From Bacteroidales bacterium (lineage in GTDB: Bacteria > Bacteroidota > Bacteroidia > Bacteroidales > P3): a DNA stretch of 11,517 nucleotides. The translations under genes and the position numbers were made by a program. The notes below the pieces were generated by a model. That model was not told where the DNA came from, did not search any database, and was given only the letters and a program-made list of their open reading frames with translations. Positions within the stretch are counted from its first letter, which is position 1. Every line of letters begins with the position of its first letter. The stretch covers positions 1 to 11,517 of the forward strand of contig JAISVE010000144.1 of NCBI GenBank assembly GCA_031271725.1, given 5' to 3'. Of this stretch, positions 1-6,642 are shown piece after piece.

Positions 1-528
1 ATAGAAAAAGATATTTTGCGTTTGCTTATAAATTACGGAAGTAAAGAATTGGAGCCGCAAGTAAGGGTTGCCGATTGTGTTATAAGATATTTTTCCGAGA
101 ATAATATATCATTTTCCAATCCTTCAAACCAGATAATTTTTGACTTTATTAAAAATGCAATTCAAAATAGCGATAATTCGCATATTCCGGATATTAACGA
201 AATGATGTCTATTGATAATGAAGAAGCAAAAAACATAATAGTAACGCTTGCTTCATCACAATATTCAATCAGCAAAAATTGGTGTAAAAAAGGTATTTAT
301 GTTCAAGAGGAAGAGGAAAAATTAAACGATGTTTGGCATTCTTATATGTACGAACAACTTCTTGCATACATAAACGAACAGATAGAAAAAAATCAGCATG
401 ACATAGAGAAATTGGAGCAGACGGGAGATGATGATTTTTTGAGTTTGGCGGAACTTTTATCACAGAGAAATAATCTTAACGCCGTAAAGAAAAAATTATC
501 CGTAGAGTTGAATAGAATTGTGAGATGA
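1..528 (+). CDS. dnaG: DNA primase DnaG, C-terminal part (5' end outside window)
   Basis: The reading frame is open from base 1, so the gene enters from the left; 175 C-terminal residues are visible. DnaG makes the RNA primers for Okazaki fragments; this tail normally binds the DnaB helicase. The TOPRIM and zinc domains lie upstream of the window. The visible part starts with EKDILRLLINYG, the usual start of the C-terminal helical domain in Bacteroidetes primases, and includes SISKNWCKKG followed by a long charged helix (EEEEKLN to the end), as in that family. The internal TTG at 16 is not a real start. The stop codon overlaps the coaX start by 4 bases (ATGA), so the two are probably co-translated. 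The assignment rests on remembered family features, not on a search. Confidence 0.8.
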   Translation: MEKDILRLLINYGSKELEPQVRVADCVIRYFSENNISFSNPSNQIIFDFIKNAIQNSDNSHIPDINEMMSIDNEEAKNIIVTLASSQYSISKNWCKKGIYVQEEEEKLNDVWHSYMYEQLLAYINEQIEKNQHDIEKLEQTGDDDFLSLAELLSQRNNLNAVKKKLSVELNRIVR

Positions 529-1259
529 AGACGGGCGTTATAGATATTGGCAACACCGCATTGAAAGCGGGAATTTTTGAAGATAGAGAACTTATAGATT
601 TTGTGTATTCGCCCGAAATCAACACACTTGAAATTTTTTTTAATGGTGTTGACAGTGTGATAGTGGGCTCTGTGACGGGCATTCCTGACAATTTACGCAG
701 AGTGCTGAAAAATTTTGATGTTCTTTTTTGGGACAAATTTTCGGACGAAATCAGTTTGCCTTTTGATATTTTGTGCAACTATGCGCAAACAATAGGAATA
801 GACCGTCTTGCCCTTGTTGCGGGTGCGTTGGCGTTATATCCGAAAGAAAATGTTCTTATTATTTCTCTCGGAACTTGTGTAACATATAATATGCTTAACA
901 GTGGTGGAGGGTTTGTGCCGGGGGCTATTTCTGCGGGGCTTTCGATGCGTTTGCGGGCGATGCACAGGGATGCGCCCGCATTGCCTAATGTAGAGTTGAA
1001 TGATTTTAGAGAAAATACAGGCATACCTATAAATAATACGGAAACAAGTATGCTTAACGGCTGTATAATGGGCTTATGGTACGAAATTCAAGGTTATATT
1101 GACCAATATTCAGGAGAATATGAAAATCTGAAAATATTGCTTACGGGCGGCGACTTAAAATACTATGATGGGCGTGTCTCGGAAAGTTTGCGTATCTTTG
1201 CAAGCCCAAATTTAGTTTTACAGGGACTTAATGAAATTTTACGATATAATAAAAAATAG
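525..1259 (+). CDS. coaX: Type III pantothenate kinase (CoaX)
   Basis: Phosphorylates pantothenate with ATP, the first step of coenzyme A synthesis, in the cytoplasm. At 244 residues it has the family's normal length. Visible ASKHA-fold motifs: DIGNT at 7-11 (phosphate 1), GIDR at 91-94 with the presumed catalytic Asp93, LGT at 115-117 (phosphate 2), GGxxxPG-like GGFVPG at 128-133, and TGGD at 207-210. Odd point: the family usually has Asp (and often a second acidic residue) around the second motif, as D-x-G-T-x-x-T-x-D/E; here these positions are Ser114 and Asn122. The ATG at 525 overlaps the dnaG stop, and the 3' end overlaps the next gene by 29 bases, indicating one operon. Family assignment is firm; catalytic competence is less certain because of the substitutions. 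Confidence 0.88.
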   Translation: MKTGVIDIGNTALKAGIFEDRELIDFVYSPEINTLEIFFNGVDSVIVGSVTGIPDNLRRVLKNFDVLFWDKFSDEISLPFDILCNYAQTIGIDRLALVAGALALYPKENVLIISLGTCVTYNMLNSGGGFVPGAISAGLSMRLRAMHRDAPALPNVELNDFRENTGIPINNTETSMLNGCIMGLWYEIQGYIDQYSGEYENLKILLTGGDLKYYDGRVSESLRIFASPNLVLQGLNEILRYNKK

Positions 1260-2553
1260 AAAAACATTTGTTGTTTCCTGCATTTTAATAGCGTTTGCCT
1301 CTTTTGGCAGTTATGCTCAAACAGGTTTGCTTTCACCATATTCATCTTCCGGTATTGGAGTAGAGATGCCTTATCTTAATGCACGTTTTGCAGGTCTTGG
1401 CGGAACGGTTATAGGAATAACGGGCAGTGGCTCTGCAAACCCTTTTAATCCGGCTTCTTATTTGCGTGGAGTCGATACCCTGAGTGTCGCCTTTCATATA
1501 GGTTTGAATATGGGTTTTGTAAATCTTAGACAACAAAGAGAAGAAACAATACTTAAAAATAAGGGTACTACAGGTGGTTTAAGCAATATAGAATTTTATT
1601 TCCCTATTTTTAAGTGGTGGAAAATGGGCGTGTTTTTGTTGCCTGTAACAGATATTGCGTATCTTTCCTCTTCATTTAGAAATACTGATTCCACAAATAT
1701 AGGTAACACACAATTGGAACATAGCGGCTCCGGTGGACTTTATCGTGCCGGCTGGGGTAATGCTTTCGGTTGGGGACCTGTTTCTGTCGGTTTCAACCTT
1801 AACTATATTGTTGGTAAGGTTGAGCAATTGGATCGTTTTGCTTTTTTAACCGATTCTCTTGCAATGTATTCTTCGGAAACGCGCAATTACCGTGAAACAT
1901 CTTATAATGGTTTTGGTTGGGATGTGGGCATTCAATATGTTCAGGCTATAAACAGAACAGACCGTTTAACAATAGGCGCAAGTTATTCGGGGCAGTCGCG
2001 CTTCAATGCAAGGCGGGATGGAATGATAACAACTGAATATATGGGCGGCGTTTCATATACTGATACGGTGGCAGTTTTTAATAGCGTTAGAGGCAAGGCA
2101 ACAAATCCGGGAATATTACGCACCGGTATTTCATACGAATCGATGGGGCGTTTTCTTTTGGCAGCGGATTTTTCCTGCACTTGGTGGAAGCAATATACCT
2201 CTGAACTCGACCAAATAGAACAGACAGGCATCAACCAAACATACAGGGCTTCTATCGGAGCGGAATTATTGTCTGACCTTAGACATAATTTTTGGATGCG
2301 CCGTTTGTCGTATCGTGTGGGTGCGAATTGGCAGACTTATAACTACAATTATGCGGGCAAACAGGTTAGCGGCTTTGGCGTTAGTTTGGGTGTAGGTATT
2401 CCTATCAGGCGGTCGAGATCTAACATTTATATTTTTGGCGAATACTCGCGTATGGGTAATTTGAAGAAAGGGCAAATAGAGAGTAGTATTGGTAGAATAG
2501 GCGTTAGTTTTTCGTCAGTAGAGACTTGGTTTGTAAAGATGAAGTATGATTAA
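1231..2553 (+). CDS. Outer membrane beta-barrel protein, FadL/OmpP1-like
   Basis: A 440-residue secreted protein. Residues 1-29 form a signal peptide (KNRK, hydrophobic core FVVSCILIAFASF, cleavage after SYA). The mature part starts LLSPYSSSGIG, followed by an AGLGG segment and NPFNPASYLRGVDTL; Asn-Pro-Ala-Ser-Tyr next to an early strand is typical of Bacteroidetes OmpP1/FadL-type barrels encoded beside coaX. The rest alternates aromatic/hydrophobic and polar residues as in barrel strands and ends KMKYD, with an aromatic near the C-terminus. The substrate is unknown; hydrophobic transport is only the family generalisation. The ATG at 1231 lies 29 bases inside coaX and is preferred because it gives a complete signal peptide. 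A palindromic element begins at its stop codon. Confidence 0.75.
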   Translation: MKFYDIIKNRKTFVVSCILIAFASFGSYAQTGLLSPYSSSGIGVEMPYLNARFAGLGGTVIGITGSGSANPFNPASYLRGVDTLSVAFHIGLNMGFVNLRQQREETILKNKGTTGGLSNIEFYFPIFKWWKMGVFLLPVTDIAYLSSSFRNTDSTNIGNTQLEHSGSGGLYRAGWGNAFGWGPVSVGFNLNYIVGKVEQLDRFAFLTDSLAMYSSETRNYRETSYNGFGWDVGIQYVQAINRTDRLTIGASYSGQSRFNARRDGMITTEYMGGVSYTDTVAVFNSVRGKATNPGILRTGISYESMGRFLLAADFSCTWWKQYTSELDQIEQTGINQTYRASIGAELLSDLRHNFWMRRLSYRVGANWQTYNYNYAGKQVSGFGVSLGVGIPIRRSRSNIYIFGEYSRMGNLKKGQIESSIGRIGVSFSSVETWFVKMKYD

Positions 2554-2676
2554 AAAATTCCTAAAAGCAGTCATCTACGGCGTTGCGCTGCGTTTACGGC
2601 TCGGTCACGTACTTTAGTACGCTCCCTTCGCCGTTTCACTTGCGCGCCTTGTATCTGACTACTTTTAGAAATTTTT
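2553..2676. repeat. Palindromic element, copy 1 (124 bp)
   Basis: An imperfect palindrome starting at the stop codon of the outer membrane protein gene. Outer arms 2553-2578 and 2651-2676 match in 22 of 26 positions in inverted orientation. The exact centre (2614.5) is an inner palindrome, CGTACT/AGTACG, at 2608-2621. Between arm and centre lie GCGTTGCGCTGCG on the left and CACTTGCGCGCCTT on the right, shared with copies at 3903-4024 and 8920-9040. Two of the four arm mismatches would be G-U pairs in minus-strand RNA but C-A in plus-strand RNA, hinting that the minus strand is the sense of the element. A second inverted match to the left arm, TTTAGGAATTTT at 2681-2692, pairs perfectly with 2554-2565. 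It may also act as a terminator. No coding capacity here: the minus frame matching the copy in ribD reaches a stop within the element. Confidence 0.85.
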
Positions 2677-2725
2677 ATGGTTTAGGAATTTTATGATATA
2701 ATGTTGAGAAATGTTTGTTAGAAAT

Positions 2726-3244
2726 ATGAAGAAAATTTTAATAATAACATTGGCATTATTCTTGTTCGCTTGCAGCAGCAAGAAATCCGGTGTTAATTTT
2801 GATTTATCAACAATGCCCACACAAACCGTTTATGATGCGGAAACAATGTTTACAGATAGGGGGCAATTGCAAATGGAGGTCAAACAACCTGTTCTTTATA
2901 ATTACGATGACGAGGAAAAAACTCAAATATCCCCTAACGGTATAGAATTGACTTTCTATGATAAAGAAACAAATGAATTACAGGTTTTTATGCGTGCCGA
3001 CTCTGCGATAAATTCGCAAAAGTCAAGATTGATGCGTTTCTATAAAAATGTTGAAGTTTACGACTACCGCACAATGGATACTATTTATACCGAAGCGATG
3101 TATTGGGATCAAGATAAACGTAAAATATATTCTGACGTTTATGTTAAGCGACTGAGTCCGAAAATAATTACAGAGGGTGACGGCTTTGACGCAGACGAAC
3201 AAATGACGAATATTAAGATTCGTAATCCTCGCTATGCTTTCTAA
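2726..3244 (+). CDS. lptC: LPS export protein LptC, lipoprotein form
   Basis: LptC is the periplasmic component of the Lpt machine that takes lipopolysaccharide from the inner membrane ABC transporter (LptBFG) and passes it to LptA. The protein has 172 residues from the ATG at 2726, with a signal and lipobox LFAC (Cys16), then CSSKKSG. The body has the repeated beta-strand pattern of the LptC/OstA jelly-roll: ETMFTDRGQLQMEVKQP, ISPNGIELTFYD, LMRFYKNVEVYD, TIYTEAMYWDQDKRKIYSD, VKRLSPKIITEGDGFDAD. An upstream in-frame ATG at 2711 would add MFVRN; 2726 is preferred because it gives a normal lipoprotein signal (MKKILIITLALFLFAC). A cysteine-anchored LptC is common in Bacteroidetes. It is separated from the preceding gene by the palindromic element, and its stop directly abuts the convergent gene yigZ. 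Confidence 0.82.
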   Translation: MKKILIITLALFLFACSSKKSGVNFDLSTMPTQTVYDAETMFTDRGQLQMEVKQPVLYNYDDEEKTQISPNGIELTFYDKETNELQVFMRADSAINSQKSRLMRFYKNVEVYDYRTMDTIYTEAMYWDQDKRKIYSDVYVKRLSPKIITEGDGFDADEQMTNIKIRNPRYAF

Positions 3245-3823
3245 TCAAAATTCGGCAACTTCCGATTTTATTCTTTCATAATCTCTTAAACGAACTTCTA
3301 TTTCCATAGTACAAGTACCGCTCTCGTTGTATAACGGCTTGGGTGGAATAATGTCGTTATCTTTAAGAATTTTCATTACGGCACTTGTTTTTTCATAAGG
3401 AAAATTTATTGTTAGGGTTGATGTGCGTACGCATTCAATAATACTTGCGTTTTGCAATGCGTCTGCTGTTGCATTTTTGTATGCCTTTATCAGTCCGCTT
3501 GTGCCGAGCAGTGTGCCGCCGAAGTATCGCACCACAACAATAAGTATATTTGTTATATCTTGTGAAAGAATCTGTCCGTAAATGGGCTTGCCTGCTGTAC
3601 CGCTCGGCTCGCCGTCATCATTTATGCGGAATTCGTTTTCTCCAATACGGTATGCGTAGCAGTGATGCCGTGCATCAAAATATTTTTTGCGTAATCCCGC
3701 AACATATTCTTCCGCCTGATGCTTATCCGAAACAGGAAAGGCAAAGGCAAGAAACTTGCTGCCTTTGTCTTTATAAATTCCCTCTACAGGATTTGCTATT
3801 GTGCGGTAAGTATCAGTCGGCAT
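3245..3823 (-). CDS. yigZ: YigZ/IMPACT family protein (UPF0029 + DUF1949)
   Basis: A 192-residue member of the YigZ/IMPACT family. The N-terminal UPF0029 domain (about 10-120) contains the signature DDGEPSGTAGKPI at 69-81, HHCYAYRIG at 53-61 and VVRYFGGTLLGTSGL at 97-111; the C-terminal part (about 125-192) matches DUF1949 (ferredoxin-like fold). Eukaryotic IMPACT regulates Gcn2; the bacterial role is not well established, with translation or RNA binding suggested for the family. The ATG at 3823 overlaps the ribD 3' end by 11 bases, so it is probably read from the ribD transcript. Its stop ends exactly where lptC ends on the other strand, leaving no spacer for a terminator between the convergent genes. 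Confidence 0.88.
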   Translation of the reverse strand: MPTDTYRTIANPVEGIYKDKGSKFLAFAFPVSDKHQAEEYVAGLRKKYFDARHHCYAYRIGENEFRINDDGEPSGTAGKPIYGQILSQDITNILIVVVRYFGGTLLGTSGLIKAYKNATADALQNASIIECVRTSTLTINFPYEKTSAVMKILKDNDIIPPKPLYNESGTCTMEIEVRLRDYERIKSEVAEF

Positions 3824-4976
3824 TTTTAATGTAGCGTGAGATGGTGTCGGTGTCGGAAGTGTGTTGGTTGTAGAATTTTGTGTTGATTGGTAGTTTGGGG
3901 GCAGGAACTTCTAAATTCTTCAAATATCTTCGTTGCGCTTCGTTTGAAACTCGGTCACGTACTTCAGTACGCTCTTTCATTTCTGCACTTGCGCGCCTTA
4001 ATCTTTGAAGTTTTAGAAGTTCCTCTGTGTTTGCTTCAAAAATACAAATCTCATCCCACAAATTATTGTCTATAAAACTTTGCAGCAGGTTTGCGCCACC
4101 TTCAACTATCAAAGAGTTTATGTTGCGTGCGTAGAGTGCTTGCATAACTTGCGGAAGTATCGGCTCACTTGAATTGATTATCTCTGTTTCTGCATTCGGA
4201 TATTTTACATCGTTTGTTGTGAATATTAGAGTAGGGGATGTGCCGTCAAAGAAGTTAATTGTTGCTGATGTTTCAAGCGTTTTAAGCACTCGTTCATTCA
4301 GGTCAAAAGAAATTCGCAGCGGATTTTTTCCACCATTATAAAGGCGATTATTCAATTGAGGGTTGTCATGTAAAAGAGTGTTTGTGCCAACCATAATGGC
4401 GTCTTCATTGGCACGCATAAAATGATTTTCCTCTTGCGTTTTATCGCTTGTAATACGTGTGGAAGGCATAAAACCGTCTGCAGTTTGCGCCCATTTTAAG
4501 ATAATATAAGGGCGATGTTTTTCTATGCGCGTAAAAAAACGGCGGTTAATCCATCTACCTTCCTGTTCCAAAACGCCTGTTATCACTTCAATTCCTGCAT
4601 TGCGCAATTTCTCAATACCATTCCCATTCACTCGAGGATTGGGGTCGCAGCAAGATATAACTACGCGCGGAATACCGCATTCTATAATAAGGTCGGCGCA
4701 GGGAGGGGTTTTACCATAGTGTGAACAGGGTTCAAGATTTACGTAGATTGTTGAAGTTTTTAACGTATTATTTGCTTCGCTTTTGAGCCGCAAACGCGCA
4801 TCTTCAATGGCATTTACTTCTGCGTGTGCTTTGCCGTATTCACGATGAAAACCCTCACCGATAATCTTGCTTTTGCCTGACACTATTACAGCCCCAACTC
4901 TCGGATTTGGCGATACATTATTTAGTCCCTTTTCCGCGAGGGCAAAACACATTCGCATATAATCGTTGTCGCTCAT
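3813..4976 (-). CDS. ribD: Bifunctional riboflavin biosynthesis protein RibD with in-frame element insertion
   Basis: Catalyses deamination of the GTP-derived pyrimidine and reduction of the ribosyl group in riboflavin synthesis. The 387-residue product has an N-terminal deaminase domain with zinc motif HAE at 51-53 and PCSHYGKTPPC (Cys84, Cys93), then a reductase domain (ILKWAQTADG at 159-168, MVGTNTLLHDNPQLN, VEGGANLL at 291-298). The start at 4976 (MSDNDYMRMCFALAEKG) matches the usual RibD N-terminus; an in-frame ATG at 5045 would add 23 untypical residues. Odd: after WDEICIFEAN, residues about 319-356 (QRLRRASAEMKERTEVRDR, then AQRRYLKNLE) are encoded by a palindromic repeat element, and the protein then resumes with the family-like APKLPINTKFYN. 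The element therefore adds a basic/charged loop near the C-terminus without breaking the frame. Confidence 0.9.
   Translation of the reverse strand: MSDNDYMRMCFALAEKGLNNVSPNPRVGAVIVSGKSKIIGEGFHREYGKAHAEVNAIEDARLRLKSEANNTLKTSTIYVNLEPCSHYGKTPPCADLIIECGIPRVVISCCDPNPRVNGNGIEKLRNAGIEVITGVLEQEGRWINRRFFTRIEKHRPYIILKWAQTADGFMPSTRITSDKTQEENHFMRANEDAIMVGTNTLLHDNPQLNNRLYNGGKNPLRISFDLNERVLKTLETSATINFFDGTSPTLIFTTNDVKYPNAETEIINSSEPILPQVMQALYARNINSLIVEGGANLLQSFIDNNLWDEICIFEANTEELLKLQRLRRASAEMKERTEVRDRVSNEAQRRYLKNLEVPAPKLPINTKFYNQHTSDTDTISRYIKNAD
3903..4024. repeat. Palindromic element, copy 2, inside ribD (122 bp)
   Basis: The outer arms are a perfect 13-bp inverted repeat: AGGAACTTCTAAA at 3903-3915 and TTTAGAAGTTCCT at 4012-4024, extended inward by TTCAAA/TTTGAA. 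The middle is the palindrome CGTACT-tc-AGTACG-like at 3958-3971, within 1 bp of the element's centre. It shares CTCGGTCACGTACTT and AGTACGCTC with copy 1 and TTGCGCGCCTTAATCTTTGA with copy 3. It lies wholly inside ribD and is read in frame on the minus strand as about 38-41 residues rich in Arg, Lys and Glu. This is the behaviour known for Rickettsia palindromic elements (RPE), which sit in frame in protein genes; no sequence relationship to them is claimed. Confidence 0.88.
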
Positions 4977-4982
4977 ATATGG

Positions 4983-5013
4983 CAAAATTACTATTAAGCC
5001 GAACGAAAAGCAA
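4983..5013 (-). promoter_or_regulatory. ribD: Candidate Bacteroidetes promoter for ribD-yigZ
   Basis: On the minus strand, TTG (5013-5011) is followed after 20 bases by TAATTTTG (4990-4983), matching the Bacteroidetes -33 TTG and -7 TAnnTTTG pattern with normal spacing. The predicted start of transcription would be at or within a few bases of the ATG at 4976, implying a leaderless or near-leaderless mRNA, or use of the next in-frame ATG at 4958. Confidence 0.45.
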
Positions 5014-5070
5014 GTTTGGTATGGCTCGCGTTTTTGACAAAGCAAAATCTTAATTGTTTCTTAAAATTAG

Positions 5071-5078
5071 TATCTTTG
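5071..5078 (+). promoter_or_regulatory. Candidate -7 box (TATCTTTG) reading toward the heptamer array
   Basis: TATCTTTG in the context TTAGTATCTTTGCA matches the Bacteroidetes -7 consensus TAnnTTTG exactly. No well-spaced -33 TTG is visible: the nearest is 14 bases upstream. If used, the transcript would start near 5085, run through ten GCCAAGA repeats and reach the lipoprotein gene at 5413 with a leader of about 325 bases. Confidence 0.4.
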
Positions 5079-5109
5079 CAATTCATTATTTCAATAGATA
5101 ATCATTACA

Positions 5110-5379
5110 TTATGTTCGCCAAGAGCCAAGAGCCAAGAGCCAAGAGCCAAGAGCCAAGAGCCAAGAGCCAAGAGCCAAGAGCCAAGATAATCTATATCTT
5201 GCAAGATACGGACTTTTTGCAATAGACAGTCCTTCTATTTCCAATAATTTTTTAATAACAACTTGTGGAAACAGCTCCCAAGCGGTTTCCTTATATCTTA
5301 CGCCTGTTTCACTTAAATCAAGCGTAACGGTTTTATTGCCTAATTCAGTAGTCAAAGTATAATATATAAATCCAATTTA
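5110..5379 (-). pseudogene. Unassigned open frame running into the heptamer array, possible gene remnant
   Basis: On the minus strand a frame is open from a stop near 5380 down to 5110. It has no ATG; the first possible start is TTG at 5355. About 57 residues before the repeat look protein-like (TVTLDLSETGVRYKETAWELF, then PQVVIKKLLEIEGL and KSPYLARYR), after which it enters three LLALGSW repeats and stops. I do not recognise a family. It may be a decayed gene fragment or a frame open by chance; the remaining bases up to 5412 carry no gene that I can see. Confidence 0.25.
5118..5187 (+). repeat. Ten perfect tandem GCCAAGA heptamers
   Basis: Exactly ten uninterrupted copies of the 7-base unit GCCAAGA, preceded by TATGTTC and followed by TAATC. 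Because 7 is not a multiple of 3, each gain or loss of a unit shifts the frame of anything translated through it. On the minus strand it encodes a repeating LLALGSW peptide, on the plus strand KSQEPRA; neither looks like a selected protein. The array lies between ribD (minus) and the SUMF1-type lipoprotein (plus), about 225 bases upstream of the latter. Confidence 0.97.
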
Positions 5380-5412
5380 AGTCATTAAAGTATTAACTAA
5401 AATTAAAACACA

Positions 5413-6384
5413 ATGAAAAAATTAAAAGAAATGTTGCTCGGCTTAATTGCTTTGAGCGTAATGTTTGCAGCAGGTATGCTGCTTGTTGGTTGCGATAAGG
5501 GCAACGGCGAAGATGATGGCGATGGAAATGGTAATAGTAATAGTAACGGCAATACTACTGCCAACGGTGTCAGTTTCGATATGGTCAAGGTAGATGGCGG
5601 TACTTTTACAATGGGCGGAACGTCTGAGCAGGGTGAGGACGCATTTCATGATGGTGAAAAGCCAACGCATCAAGTAACTTTAAGTGATTTCAGCATAAGC
5701 AGTACTGAAGTAACACAGGCTTTGTGGAAGGCAGTAATGGGCGGCTGGTCCCATGAGGAAGATAATCCGGACTACACTTGGCAGGAAGAAGGCACGACTT
5801 ACAGTTACGGAAAGGGTGATAATTATCCTATGTATTGGGTAAGTTGGAATGATATAGTAGGTACAGCTGCTTCTGACACAGGTTATACCATAAACGGAGT
5901 AACTTATTACAAGAACGGTTTCTGTTACAAGTTAAGCGAATTAGTTGGTGATGGTAAACAATTCCGTTTGCCGACAGAGGCAGAATGGGAATATGCTGCG
6001 AGAGGCGGCAGTGCGGCAGAAATTCAAACCAAATATTCTGGCAGCAATAATATAGATGATGTCGCTTGGTATTGGAAGGATAGCGACGGTGATGGTGAAA
6101 ATGATAATGGCATTGGTTTGCATGAGGTAGGCAAGAAGAAGGCGAATGCTTTGGTTTTGTATGATATGAGCGGTAATGTATTTGAATGGTGCAGTGATTG
6201 GTGGGGAGACTACAGCAGCGATTCTCAGACAAACCCTGTTGGACCTGCTTATGGCTCTAGACAGCGTGTGATTCGGGGTGGCTGCTCACGTAGCTTCGCG
6301 TTGTACTGTCGTGTGTCTAGCCGCTACTACAAATACTTGCCGAGCTTGGGATACCCTGATGTCGGTTTTCGTTTGGCTTTGTAG
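5413..6384 (+). CDS. SUMF1/FGE-fold lipoprotein, candidate DGR variable protein
   Basis: A 323-residue lipoprotein. The signal peptide ends in lipobox LVGC (Cys27), followed by an acidic/Gly-Asn linker (DKGNGEDDGDGNGN...); acidic residues just after the cysteine resemble the Bacteroidetes signal for transport to the cell surface. From about residue 55 the formylglycine-generating-enzyme (SUMF1, C-type-lectin-like) domain is complete: MVKVDGGTFTMGG, STEVTQALWKAVMG, YWVSWNDI, FRLPTEAEWEYAARGG at 184-199, LYDMSGNVFEWCSDWW from 249, and RGG...GFRLAL at the end. The catalytic FGE cysteine pair (C-x4-C) is not present: the C-terminal cysteines are Cys291 and Cys299. It is therefore more likely a binding or structural protein than an active FGE. 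The last 39 residues have replaced the family's usual Asn/Trp-rich segment with Ser, Tyr, Phe and Cys. Gene function is otherwise unknown. Confidence 0.85.
   Translation: MKKLKEMLLGLIALSVMFAAGMLLVGCDKGNGEDDGDGNGNSNSNGNTTANGVSFDMVKVDGGTFTMGGTSEQGEDAFHDGEKPTHQVTLSDFSISSTEVTQALWKAVMGGWSHEEDNPDYTWQEEGTTYSYGKGDNYPMYWVSWNDIVGTAASDTGYTINGVTYYKNGFCYKLSELVGDGKQFRLPTEAEWEYAARGGSAAEIQTKYSGSNNIDDVAWYWKDSDGDGENDNGIGLHEVGKKKANALVLYDMSGNVFEWCSDWWGDYSSDSQTNPVGPAYGSRQRVIRGGCSRSFALYCRVSSRYYKYLPSLGYPDVGFRLAL
6265..6381 (+). other. Candidate variable region (VR) of a diversity-generating retroelement target
   Basis: Residues 285-323 run from RVIRGG to VGFRLAL. In paralogues of this fold the stretch normally reads RGGSW-N-rich-CRVSxRNNNNP-N-rich-GFRLAL. 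Here the constant anchors (RGG, CRVS, R, GFRLAL) are kept while the intervening positions are Cys, Ser, Phe, Tyr, Lys and Leu. Eleven codons at these positions end in C (TGC, AGC x3, TTC, TAC x4-5, GTC), which is what adenine mutagenesis of AAC codons gives. Codons TTG, AAA, GGA and TCA do not fit an AAC-only template. No template repeat or reverse transcriptase is in this window. Confidence 0.45.
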
Positions 6385-6396
6385 TTTGTATTCTAC

Positions 6397-6421
6397 TCAT
6401 GCTGAAATAAGTTCAACATGA
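6397..6421 (+). terminator. Hairpin just after the lipoprotein gene
   Basis: TCATGCTGAA (6397-6406) and TTCAACATGA (6412-6421) pair at 9 of 10 positions around the 5-base loop ATAAG, 13 bases past the stop codon. It may end the transcript, though no clean U tract follows. The first arm is identical to 6587-6596, so it may instead be the end of a repeat. Known DGR targets can have a hairpin soon after the variable region; location alone makes that possible here. Confidence 0.4.
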
Positions 6422-6481
6422 TGGCAATTTTGTATTTTGGCTTTTTAATTGTGTTTTGTGTTGCTTGCTTTTAAGATAGTT

Positions 6482-6600
6482 TCAAGCATATACAAGCCAC
6501 GCTTGATAGATGCTTTCCTGCGCCTGCTCACCCCGCTTGTACTCCGTCACTGAGGAGGGTATGACCTGCAAAATCCCCTGCTCTCGTCATGCTGAACTTG
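6482..6600 (-). repeat. Intergenic repeat debris with a short protein-like frame
   Basis: The 283-base gap 6385-6667 has no complete gene. On the minus strand 6586-6482 is an open frame of 34 codons without a start, reading in part VIPSSVTEYKRGEQAQESIY and then QAWLVYA; it looks like a fragment of something coding or of a dispersed repeat. It is immediately preceded by TCATGCTGAACTTG (6587-6600), a sequence resembling a common Bacteroidales interspersed repeat. The same first ten bases occur at 6397-6406, so the piece between could be one unit. Identification is from memory and weak. Confidence 0.3.
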
Positions 6601-6642
6601 ATATATAGCAACAAAAAATAAGAAATTCTCACAAAAAAGGTT

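Noticed and set aside
2553..2676. A simple rho-independent terminator only
   Set aside because: The 124-bp length, central palindrome and shared blocks with two other copies, one inside a coding region, show a repeat element; termination may be a secondary effect.
5118..5187. CRISPR array
   Set aside because: The unit is a 7-base uninterrupted tandem repeat without spacers.
5016..5225. Plus-strand frame with KSQEPRA repeats
   Set aside because: It is produced by the heptamer array and runs from inside the ribD upstream region; no plausible start context or domain.
5828..6232. 134-codon minus-strand frame inside the lipoprotein gene
   Set aside because: His/Tyr/Cys-rich composition typical of an antisense shadow, with no recognisable domain.
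5413..6384. Active formylglycine-generating enzyme
   Set aside because: The catalytic C-x4-C pair is absent (Cys291 and Cys299 are eight apart) and the substrate-binding end of the domain is replaced by the variable-looking segment.
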